Shown here: positions 7,606 to 14,627 of the stretch, one piece after another
Numbering within the stretch: the stretch's first letter is position 1
Layout of the letters: every line of letters begins with the position of its first letter
Source: Chloroflexota bacterium
Lineage (GTDB): Bacteria > Chloroflexota > Anaerolineae > Anaerolineales > Anaerolineaceae
Direction: 5' to 3'
DNA: 14,627 bases
Assembly (NCBI GenBank): GCA_019136175.1
Contig: JAGVUS010000209.1
Coordinates: 1-14,627 of the forward strand
The notes under the pieces: model-generated
Database searches by the model: none
What the model saw: only the letters and a program-made list of their open reading frames with translations
What the model was told of the DNA's origin: nothing
Program-made: the position numbers and the translations under genes

Positions 7606-9429
7606 TTACTCACTAAAAATCCGCCGGTAGGCGTCGGAGGTTTCCATCAGCTGCTCATGCGTGCCTGATGCAACCAGTTCTCCACCGCGCATCACCAGGA
7701 TGACATCTGCCCAGCGAATTTGGGAAAGGCGGTGCGTGATAATAAAGGTGGTTCTACCGCGCGCAGCAGCATAAATTGCCCTTTGGATATGGTCCTCTGT
7801 CTGACTGTCAATAGCACTGGTGGAATCATCCAGGACCAGGATGCGCGGGTCCGTCAGGAACGCCCGGGCAAGTGCAATCCGCTGGCGCTGCCCTCCAGAG
7901 AGGGTGACACCGCGCTCCCCCACAACAGTCTCATATCCATCCTTGAATTTCAGGATAAAGTCGTGTGCCTGGGCAGCCCTGGCAGCTGACTCAATTTCTT
8001 CGCGGGTTGCAGAAGGTTTTCCAAAAGCGATATTTTCGGCGATCGTCCTTGAAAACAGGAAAATGTCCTGTTCAATAATGGATATATTACGGCGCAGTGC
8101 TTCCAGGTCCCATTCGCGAACGTCCACGCCATCCACGAAAACCGTTCCGCCAGTCACATCATAAGTGCGGTTGATCAGCCGGACAAGGGTGGTTTTTCCG
8201 GTTCCCGTTTGTCCCACAATGGCAACAGTTTGTCCGGGCTGAACCTTAACCGATATGTTTTGCAAAACGGATCGATCGCAGTCATCGCCTTCTTTGTCCG
8301 GCAGGTATGTAAAACAAACATTTCGAAATTCCACTTCACCCCGCATGGATTCGGAATATCCATCTGCATTTTGATCCAGGTTATTCTCCTGGTTCATGAG
8401 TTCCAAAATACGTCGTGCTCCTGCCAATCCAAGAGATATTCGGGAATAGGCAAATATACCGGAAAACGTCGGGAAATCCAGCATCAAGAGTAGACCAAAA
8501 TATGCAATCACATCCCCTGCGTCGATGGCTCCTGCGCGGAACAGCAACAATGCATGCAACAGCCCGGCTGCAAGTGCAACGGATAGCAAAAGGTATGGCA
8601 GGAATTTTGCTTCCTCGTCGCCCTGGCGAACAATGGCAGTCTGGTATTTTTCTGCCTGCTGATTGAAACGCCCAATCTCAGCCCGCTCCTGGGAGGAACT
8701 TTTTACGATTTCAATACCATCCAGCACTTCTGAAAGCCGGGTGTTCAGCAGCCCAAAGGATTGCCGCACCTGATCTGTAATGGGACGCAGAATATTCATA
8801 TACCTGCGAATGGCAATAAAAAACACAATGATGAATACTACCGGCGTAATCAACAGGCTGGGATGATATGTTGGTGCCAGGATCAATGGCATAATTAAAA
8901 AATTGAGCGAACCAATCACCATGTTAAAGCCCGGGCTGAACATGAAGTTCACCTCCCGGACATCGTTGGTCGCCCGCGCCATGGTATCCCCGACTGGCTG
9001 CAAATTGTGGAAGGTCATACTTTTTCCCAGCAGGCTGGTGTATAACTCGTTTCGGACATTCTTCTCAATGCGCTGGGCAACCCACTCAAAACCAAAATTT
9101 CTTCCAAATTGAACAATTCCCCTGCCCAGCTGCGACACGGCCAGCAAAACTGCAATTTTTCCAATCTCTTCCAACGGGATGGGATTGGAAAGCACCAGGT
9201 TTAAGGCGCGTCCCGTCACTACCGGAACCAGGGCTGCCAGTACCGCATTTCCCAACGCTCCCGCCAACGCCATCAGGATGATTGGCCACTGCCGGACAGC
9301 ATGGGACAATACCCAGCGGGCAGGGGATCGGCGGTCTGTTTTGTATGTCTTTCCTATTGTGATTTCAGAAATATTGTTTTCCATGAAGATACCATGTGCC
9401 CAATCATCAGGCGACCTATAGTTTACCAT
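7606..9429 (-). CDS. ABC exporter half-transporter with Asp in place of catalytic Glu (heterodimer subunit)
   Basis: 607 residues, membrane domain about 45-335 then nucleotide-binding domain. Seen: Walker A GQTGTGKT at 406-413, normal signature LSGGQRQR from residue 510, Walker B LVLDDS with Asp535 where the catalytic Glu is expected, and switch His566. In heterodimeric exporters such as TM287/288 the subunit with Asp at this place forms the degenerate ATP site, while its intact LSGGQ completes the working site of the partner. Together with the next gene this gives one full and one degenerate site. The ATG at 9429 has no clear ribosome site; a second ATG at 9384 (residue 16) is also possible and would remove a tail with no homology that I can see. 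The 71-base gap upstream holds an 8-base inverted repeat. The substrate is unknown. Confidence 0.92.
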   Translation of the reverse strand: MVNYRSPDDWAHGIFMENNISEITIGKTYKTDRRSPARWVLSHAVRQWPIILMALAGALGNAVLAALVPVVTGRALNLVLSNPIPLEEIGKIAVLLAVSQLGRGIVQFGRNFGFEWVAQRIEKNVRNELYTSLLGKSMTFHNLQPVGDTMARATNDVREVNFMFSPGFNMVIGSLNFLIMPLILAPTYHPSLLITPVVFIIVFFIAIRRYMNILRPITDQVRQSFGLLNTRLSEVLDGIEIVKSSSQERAEIGRFNQQAEKYQTAIVRQGDEEAKFLPYLLLSVALAAGLLHALLLFRAGAIDAGDVIAYFGLLLMLDFPTFSGIFAYSRISLGLAGARRILELMNQENNLDQNADGYSESMRGEVEFRNVCFTYLPDKEGDDCDRSVLQNISVKVQPGQTVAIVGQTGTGKTTLVRLINRTYDVTGGTVFVDGVDVREWDLEALRRNISIIEQDIFLFSRTIAENIAFGKPSATREEIESAARAAQAHDFILKFKDGYETVVGERGVTLSGGQRQRIALARAFLTDPRILVLDDSTSAIDSQTEDHIQRAIYAAARGRTTFIITHRLSQIRWADVILVMRGGELVASGTHEQLMETSDAYRRIFSE

Positions 9430-9464
9430 AAATCACGAAATGTTAGATAAATATCTATTGATAC

Positions 9465-9492
9465 TCCATCAGCAAAATCTACCCCTGATGGA
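9465..9492 (-). repeat. 8-base inverted repeat in the gap before the ABC exporter genes
   Basis: TCCATCAG and CTGATGGA are perfect reverse complements separated by 12 bases. They lie between the kinase stop codon and the exporter start. No T run follows on the minus strand, so a terminator is not supported; an operator for the exporter genes is possible. The AT-rich stretch just downstream (9435-9460) has no -10/-35 pair that I would trust. Confidence 0.3.
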
Positions 9493-9500
9493 TCTGAATA

Positions 9501-11561
9501 TTAAGATCGACTGCTGATGTGATGCGGTTCAGGGAAATGCAGCGAAAACCTGGTCCCCCCGTTTACACTCAATTCCACATGACCTCTCAGCTGGCGTGAC
9601 AGAACCTGGACCAATTGCAATCCCAGGCTATCGGTATTGCGATAATCCACATTATCAGGGAATCCTTTTCCATTATCCTGCACCACCAGTTCATACCAGT
9701 GTTGATCTGCCTCGTCCTCTATCCGGGTCAACCAGAGCGCAATTTCACCATGCCTGCCATCGGGAAAAGCATGTTTCAAGGCATTGGAAACAAGCTCATT
9801 GACAATTAAACCAAGTGGTATGGCTGTATCCACACCCAGTAGAACATCCCGAACGTCCATGTGAATTCGCACCCGCCCCCCCACGCCATACGCATTTGCC
9901 AGGTACCCTGTCAACCTCCGTAAGTAATCTGAAAAATTCACCCGTGCCAGGTTGCTTGCCTGATAAAGTTCTTCATGAATGAGGGACATGGACCGAACCC
10001 GGGCTTGGGTTTCCCGAAATGCAGCTACAATTTGTGGATCTTCCACATGATCCGCCTGTAAACTGAGCAAGCTGGAAATCACCTGCAGGTTGTTTTTAAC
10101 CCGGTGGTGGATTTCACGTAAAAGCACCTCTTTTTCCTGCAATGCTCCCTTGATACTCTCCTCACCCCTGCGGCGTTCAATCGCCATTGCCACCTGGTTG
10201 GAAACAAAGATCATCATATCCAGGTGCTCGTCTTTAAATCGAATCCCTTCCTGGTAACTTTGCACAACCATCACACCGATTGTGCGCTGCCTGACTTTCA
10301 AAGGAACTCCCAGCCAATCCAATGAAGGTGTTCCAATAGATTCCACAACGCCCTGTCTCTCCAACTCACGAAAATCTTCCGGTGAGACAAATCGCGGTTC
10401 CCCCGTGCGCAGGACCAGGTCTGTCAGGCTTTTTCCAATTTTTCGGGCAGTGGGTTGGGTGTCATAAGTATCCACAAAATAATCAAAAGTAAGCACCTCA
10501 TCATCTGGATGATAGAGTGCAATAAAAAAATTCTCCGCAGGCATGAGGTCGCTCAGAACATGGTGAATCAGGCGGTATAAATCCGGCAGGTTATATGCAG
10601 AAAATGCCGCCTCTGCAATCCGGTAAATTGCTTTTTGCACCTGCTCCACACGTTTGCGGTCCGTAATATCCTGCAGCGTTCCTTGTTGGGTGGAAGGATT
10701 GATCGCATCCATAATAGGCAAGGCTGTATCTTGAACCCAAACAACCCTGCCATCCTGGGTAAAGATTCTATATTCCTGGCTGTAATTATTGCTTCCGTCT
10801 CCTTCCCCACGATCCGCCCGGAGAACCTGGTCACGATCTTCCGGATGGATCTGGCGTGCCCAGAGACCGGGCGTTTCCAGCCATTCGGTCTGCGTGAATC
10901 CCAGCCAGTTTTCAATTTGTGGGCTGATATAAGTCCATTTTTTCGACCGGTTCCCCTCCACCTGGTAGATCACCACCGGGCTTTGTTCCACAAGAGTCAG
11001 GTATTTCCTTTCAGAACTCTCACGTTCGTTAATCAGCCTTAAAAACCAGGTGGACAGCAGCCACGAGAAGTTGGCAACCACAAGCAGTGTAATCACAAAA
11101 ATAAAATTATATTGGGAAAGGACACCCACCCCAAACCAAAACCACAATGAATATACCAGAAGGGAAATCAAACTGAAATATACTGCACTGATGGGACTAA
11201 CCAGAAAACTGGCGGCAATGGGAGGAACAATAAAGATGGGGATAATTTCACTCATCCGTTCCACCGGGTAATACAGGGGAATTCCAATAATTACAAGCAG
11301 AAAATATGCAGTCCCAACCCATCCCAACCATCCCCATTTTATATAATGCAAGCAGATGACCAGGATCCACAGGCAAATAATATATCCGACCAGGTGGGAA
11401 AGATTAAGATCGCCTTCTCCAAGAAACCGGATGACATCTTTAATAATTAGATAGAACGTTCCAATCACAGTCGCGCCTAGCAGGGAAACAAGCACTTCCC
11501 TGCGAATGGATTCCTGCGAAGGCAAGGTTTGTATTTCAAACCAGCGAGGGATGGATTTCAA
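9501..11561 (-). CDS. Membrane sensor histidine kinase (PAS-GAF-HisKA_2-HATPase)
   Basis: 686 residues. About six membrane helices occupy residues 23-176. A PAS domain follows at about 186-303 (WTYISPQIENWLGFTQTEW and HPEDRDQV), ending in the usual DITDRKR linker, then a GAF domain at about 318-463. The dimerisation/phosphorylation segment LREIHHRVKNNLQVISSLLS (residues 481-500, His485/486) is the HisKA_2 type. The ATPase domain shows VNELVSNALKHA (Asn588 and Asn593), DNGKGF at 629-634 and a SLGLQLV lid. The start is a TTG at 11561, chosen because AAGGA lies seven bases before it; the next in-frame Met is residue 103, inside the membrane region. It overlaps the response-regulator gene by 26 bases, which suggests translational coupling and makes that regulator the likely phosphate acceptor. 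The signal sensed is unknown. Confidence 0.9.
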   Translation of the reverse strand: MKSIPRWFEIQTLPSQESIRREVLVSLLGATVIGTFYLIIKDVIRFLGEGDLNLSHLVGYIICLWILVICLHYIKWGWLGWVGTAYFLLVIIGIPLYYPVERMSEIIPIFIVPPIAASFLVSPISAVYFSLISLLVYSLWFWFGVGVLSQYNFIFVITLLVVANFSWLLSTWFLRLINERESSERKYLTLVEQSPVVIYQVEGNRSKKWTYISPQIENWLGFTQTEWLETPGLWARQIHPEDRDQVLRADRGEGDGSNNYSQEYRIFTQDGRVVWVQDTALPIMDAINPSTQQGTLQDITDRKRVEQVQKAIYRIAEAAFSAYNLPDLYRLIHHVLSDLMPAENFFIALYHPDDEVLTFDYFVDTYDTQPTARKIGKSLTDLVLRTGEPRFVSPEDFRELERQGVVESIGTPSLDWLGVPLKVRQRTIGVMVVQSYQEGIRFKDEHLDMMIFVSNQVAMAIERRRGEESIKGALQEKEVLLREIHHRVKNNLQVISSLLSLQADHVEDPQIVAAFRETQARVRSMSLIHEELYQASNLARVNFSDYLRRLTGYLANAYGVGGRVRIHMDVRDVLLGVDTAIPLGLIVNELVSNALKHAFPDGRHGEIALWLTRIEDEADQHWYELVVQDNGKGFPDNVDYRNTDSLGLQLVQVLSRQLRGHVELSVNGGTRFSLHFPEPHHISSRS

Positions 11562-14442
11562 AAATGGGTCCTTCCCGGGTTAATTTTCCCGCAATGACAA
11601 GATTTCCACCTTTCTGCTTGGCTACATAAAGAGCCTTGTCCGCCCGAATCAGCAGCGAGATCACTGTATCTTCATCACATTGAACCGAAGCCACTCCCAA
11701 ACTGATGGTCACCGGTATTGCACCTGCTGATGTAACAATTGGAGTGGATCCAATTTCCTTCCGAATTCGCTCAGCAACGTGGATTGTATCCTCCAGGGTT
11801 GTTCCTGGCAGAAGCAGGATGAATTCATCTCCGCCATATCGTCCAAGGAAATCCACTTTTCGAGCTTTTTGATTGCAACGGTTCGCCAATGCACAGATGA
11901 CCTCATCACCGACAGGATGACCATATTTGTCATTAATTGCCTTGAATTCATCTGTATCCGTGATGATCAGGGAGAAATTTCGATGATCCTGGATGGCATC
12001 CGTTACCATCACTCTTGCCATTTCAAACAATCGCCTGCGGTTTAAGAGTCCAGTTAACTCATCTGTCATTGCCAGATGATGCAATTCCCGGTATAACCTG
12101 GCGTTTTCCAGTGTCGTGGCTACCTGACCAGCAAAAATGGTTAGTGCAGGAATATCCGCTTGAATCAACTCGGTGCCCCACAGCCACAATAACCCGGTTT
12201 GTTGGTCAGCTACTTTGAGAGGTAAAAGAACACCCCGGGTGCCCGGTTGTAACACCGCCAGGTCACAAATCACCCGGACCTGCTGTTCTGTAAGACCTGC
12301 AAGGATCTGACGAGCCGCATCCATCGTGTCAACAAAAAATAAAGGTTCCCGGATTGGAGCAGCCAAGGGCAGAATCCCGGATTGCTGCAATTCCCGGTTG
12401 ATATCCTGGACGGTCAGGTTTTCCAATTGATTTAACCGTTCCGGATCATTCAGGAATGGAGAGGGATAATGAATGGTCACCTCCTGACCAGCCAATCCCT
12501 GTAAAATTAACATACTCATCAGATTTATTTTCTCAAGCTCTTCCCCCAAGGTTTCCACCACTGTTCCAAGCAGTGCTGCGGCTTCTATTCGGGCAGCTAC
12601 ATGGGAAAGTGATGTGATCAATGCATTTGCCCTCTGTAACTCCAGGCTCCGATATCTTTCTGAATCCACCAATAAAGCCTTGGCAATCGCCAGCGCAGTT
12701 TGATCTGCGATCTGCCTCCCCTGAACCGTTTCTTCCTCAGTAAATTGATGCCTGTCAAAAAATCCGATTAACATCGCGCCCAGCTTGCGCCCATCCGCAA
12801 TGAGAGGAAGAACCATGAATGAATGCATGGTAAACCGCGCTGCCAGTTCCGGAGAAACATACTCAGAATTAAAAACATCCTTAACAACCAGAACCGTGCC
12901 TTTCTTCAAACACGATTCGGTCAACGATACTTCCCCCGGTCGGGTGCGAAGCGCATAATAAGCAGGACCATAAGCCCCTGAAGCAGCACCGGGAAGCGGT
13001 TGTTTTTTTTCGTCGTCCCAGTGGGTGATATTTGCCCCATCTGCGCCAAACCACAGCATGACAATATCGATTACCTGGTAAAGCATTTCATCCAGCGATG
13101 TGGATTTCAACCCAATTTCCGTAATCTTGTGAAGCAAGGACAAGAAATCCGCCCGCCCTCTTGTTTCATCAAATAATTGGGCATTCTCAATTGCCATGGC
13201 AGCCTGACCGGCAAAAGCAAACAGATGATCGGCATCTTTTTGGGAAAAATAACCGGGTATCCGGCTGTCCAGATTAAGATATCCAATCACTTTTCCCTTC
13301 ACAATGATAGGTGCCCCCACATAAGAGCGAAAACATTCCAATCCCGGCGGAACAATCCATTCCTTATTTTTTCTTACATCCGGCAGAACTACAGGAAGAC
13401 GAGAATCCCGCATCCTCTTCAGGTTAGGGGTTTCATCCACATGGAGTCGTAAAGATTGAATATGATCCGTTAACTTCAACTCATCAAACCCACGGGTCCT
13501 GGCAATCCAGGTCCACCCATCGTCATCCATCAGCATGATATTTGCTGCATCGTGTGGAACCACTCTCTCAATAATCACCAATATTCGATCCAAAACTTCA
13601 TCCAGGTGAAGAGTGCTCGAAAGTAAAATTGCTGTATCCCGCAGGGCATCTGCGAGAGCACGCTGCTCCTGTTCTGCCTGCTCAGCCCGCTTTTTTTCAG
13701 TAATATCCCGCAAAATCCCTAATGTCCCCGCAAATGCACCATTTGGATCCAGCCATGGTGCAGCAGTTACTGCAATATGCCGTTGGTTGCCATCCAATCG
13801 ATTGATGATGATTTCATAATCCGTTATCATCCCATTACGGCGATGATCAGATTGGTTGCGAACTTCAGCATACTGATCAGACGAAGTAAAATCAGCCACA
13901 GTCCGACCAATTAACCCTCCCGGCTCCACACCAAAGATTCGATCCGCAGCAGGGTTGGCAAAAACGAATCTTTCCGCCTGGTCAACAATGGTCACGCCTT
14001 CGCTCTGGTTCTCCACCAGGAGCCGATATTTTTCTTCACTTTGCTTAAGCCGCTTCTGCAATTCATATTTATTGAATGCCATCTCAAGGGTGACAAGCAG
14101 GATGCGTTCCTCATAAGGCTTCAGGACGTAACCGTAGGGATCGGTTCCTTTTGCCCGGGTTAAAGTCTCTTCATCTGCATACGCAGTCAGATACACAATT
14201 GGGATATCATACTGCGAACGGATTTCCTGGGCTGTTGATATTCCATCCATACCCCCATCAAGAGCAATATCCATCAAGATCAGGTCTGGTAACTTGATCC
14301 GAATGGCATCCAATGCATCCTCTCCATTGGACACAGAATCAGAAACCGTGTATCCTGCCTTTCGCAGACAACTCCGTAGTGATTGCCCAATGATGGCATC
14401 GTCTTCAACAATTAATATTGTCAGATACTCGTCACCCATCAT
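11536..14442 (-). CDS. Response regulator / diguanylate cyclase (REC-PAS-GAF-GAF-GAF-GGDEF)
   Basis: 968 residues, no membrane segment. Receiver domain at about 6-122 with acidic pair ED13-14, phospho-acceptor Asp58 (LILMDIA), Thr86 and Lys108. PAS at about 135-250, ending in DITEKKRAEQ. Three GAF-like domains lie at about 268-425, 430-590 and 600-785; the third is the most diverged. The cyclase domain begins with DELTGLLNRRRLF near 794, then DTDEFKAIND (metal Asp829, Asn837), GHPVGDE (Asp846), and intact GGDEF at 870-874. An RKVD inhibitory site stands at 861-864, five residues before GGDEF, so feedback by cyclic di-GMP is expected. It should make cyclic di-GMP from two GTP. No EAL domain is present. 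Two ATGs lie in tandem at 14442 and 14439; AAGGG fits the second slightly better. Its end overlaps the kinase gene. Confidence 0.93.
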   Translation of the reverse strand: MMGDEYLTILIVEDDAIIGQSLRSCLRKAGYTVSDSVSNGEDALDAIRIKLPDLILMDIALDGGMDGISTAQEIRSQYDIPIVYLTAYADEETLTRAKGTDPYGYVLKPYEERILLVTLEMAFNKYELQKRLKQSEEKYRLLVENQSEGVTIVDQAERFVFANPAADRIFGVEPGGLIGRTVADFTSSDQYAEVRNQSDHRRNGMITDYEIIINRLDGNQRHIAVTAAPWLDPNGAFAGTLGILRDITEKKRAEQAEQEQRALADALRDTAILLSSTLHLDEVLDRILVIIERVVPHDAANIMLMDDDGWTWIARTRGFDELKLTDHIQSLRLHVDETPNLKRMRDSRLPVVLPDVRKNKEWIVPPGLECFRSYVGAPIIVKGKVIGYLNLDSRIPGYFSQKDADHLFAFAGQAAMAIENAQLFDETRGRADFLSLLHKITEIGLKSTSLDEMLYQVIDIVMLWFGADGANITHWDDEKKQPLPGAASGAYGPAYYALRTRPGEVSLTESCLKKGTVLVVKDVFNSEYVSPELAARFTMHSFMVLPLIADGRKLGAMLIGFFDRHQFTEEETVQGRQIADQTALAIAKALLVDSERYRSLELQRANALITSLSHVAARIEAAALLGTVVETLGEELEKINLMSMLILQGLAGQEVTIHYPSPFLNDPERLNQLENLTVQDINRELQQSGILPLAAPIREPLFFVDTMDAARQILAGLTEQQVRVICDLAVLQPGTRGVLLPLKVADQQTGLLWLWGTELIQADIPALTIFAGQVATTLENARLYRELHHLAMTDELTGLLNRRRLFEMARVMVTDAIQDHRNFSLIITDTDEFKAINDKYGHPVGDEVICALANRCNQKARKVDFLGRYGGDEFILLLPGTTLEDTIHVAERIRKEIGSTPIVTSAGAIPVTISLGVASVQCDEDTVISLLIRADKALYVAKQKGGNLVIAGKLTREGPIFEIHPSLV
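11569..11573 (-). promoter_or_regulatory. Ribosome binding site that decides the TTG start of the kinase
   Basis: AAGGA on the minus strand, seven bases before the TTG at 11561. It lies inside the last codons of the upstream response-regulator gene, so the kinase is probably translated by ribosomes finishing that gene. Confidence 0.6.
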
Positions 14443-14462
14443 AATCCCTTCATATCAACTTT

Positions 14463-14490
14463 ATTATGACGAAATGGCAGGGAAACGCAA
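14463..14490 (-). promoter_or_regulatory. Possible sigma-70-type promoter of the signalling operon
   Basis: On the minus strand TTGCGT (14485-14490) and CATAAT (14463-14468) are separated by 16 bases. The -10 box matches five of six positions, the -35 box only three. It lies in the 71-base gap between the partial gene's stop and the response-regulator start, about 20 bases before the ATG, which gives a short leader containing AAGGG. Confidence 0.35.
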
Positions 14491-14513
14491 GAGATATCCG
14501 CTCTACAATTTTG

Positions 14514-14627
14514 TTAAGGCTGATCTTTGGGTAACCAGATTTCCAGTCCGGCATCTTCCAGCCTTAATACAGATTGGTATGCCTTCGCGACAGGCAATTC
14601 CACCCTCTCAACCCAGATATTGTTTTC
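14514..14627 (-). CDS. C-terminal end of an unidentified protein (partial)
   Basis: On the minus strand an open frame enters from the right edge and ends at TAA 14516-14514, giving 37 residues that end in LEIWLPKDQP. The fragment is hydrophilic with a probable helix (VAKAYQSVLRLEDAG) and has no motif that identifies a family. Its codon use resembles the neighbours and it is co-directional with them, 71 bases before the response-regulator gene. It could be a short random frame, but the position right up to a stop before a likely promoter favours a real gene end. Confidence 0.5.
   Translation of the reverse strand, partial: ENNIWVERVELPVAKAYQSVLRLEDAGLEIWLPKDQP

Noticed and set aside
10635..11042. 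135-codon frame on the plus strand
   Set aside because: It is antisense to the PAS/GAF part of the histidine kinase, whose frame is clearly the coding one.
1..14627. CRISPR array, tRNA, rRNA or insertion sequence
   Set aside because: No regularly spaced repeats, cloverleaf-like sequence, ribosomal motif or transposase was seen on either strand; nearly all of the window is occupied by intact minus-strand genes.

Overview
All ten protein-coding genes I can support lie on the minus strand, so the window is transcribed right to left. The organism is most likely a bacterium of the Chloroflexota, perhaps class Anaerolineae. That is an inference from gene style: a moderate-GC genome, multi-GAF/PAS sensory proteins with a HisKA_2-type kinase, a DUF4013 membrane protein, and a HerA-like ATPase beside zinc-ribbon and TPR proteins. 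No rRNA, tRNA, CRISPR array, insertion sequence or integrase is visible.

Right part (14627-9501): signalling. The window opens on the last 37 codons of an unidentified gene. After a short gap with a possible promoter comes a 968-residue response-regulator/diguanylate cyclase (REC-PAS-GAF-GAF-GAF-GGDEF). Its end overlaps by 26 bases a 686-residue membrane histidine kinase (TM-PAS-GAF-HisKA_2-HATPase), which starts at a TTG with a good Shine-Dalgarno site inside the upstream gene. The two look translationally coupled and probably form one phosphorelay that sets cyclic di-GMP level.

Middle part (9429-5768): transport. Two adjacent ABC exporter half-transporters, 11 bases apart, form a typical heterodimer. 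One has Asp in place of the catalytic Glu after Walker B and a normal LSGGQ. The other has the catalytic Glu but an altered signature, LSMGQ. The changes pair up to give one degenerate and one complete ATP site.

Left part (5706-1): the least explained region. Five co-directional genes encode a TPR protein with a bL12 C-terminal-like tail, an unknown charged coiled-coil protein, a zinc-ribbon/SH3-like protein with a hydrophobic C-terminus, a DUF4013 polytopic membrane protein with a proline-rich tail, and a large HerA/VirB4-type P-loop ATPase that runs off the left edge. A 24-base perfect palindrome overlapping a TATAAT box lies upstream of the second of these genes. A strong stem-loop followed by a T tract lies just before the ATPase gene. 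The set looks like a membrane-associated ATPase machine with adaptor proteins. I do not recognise it as a named system, and this is the best candidate here for something undescribed.
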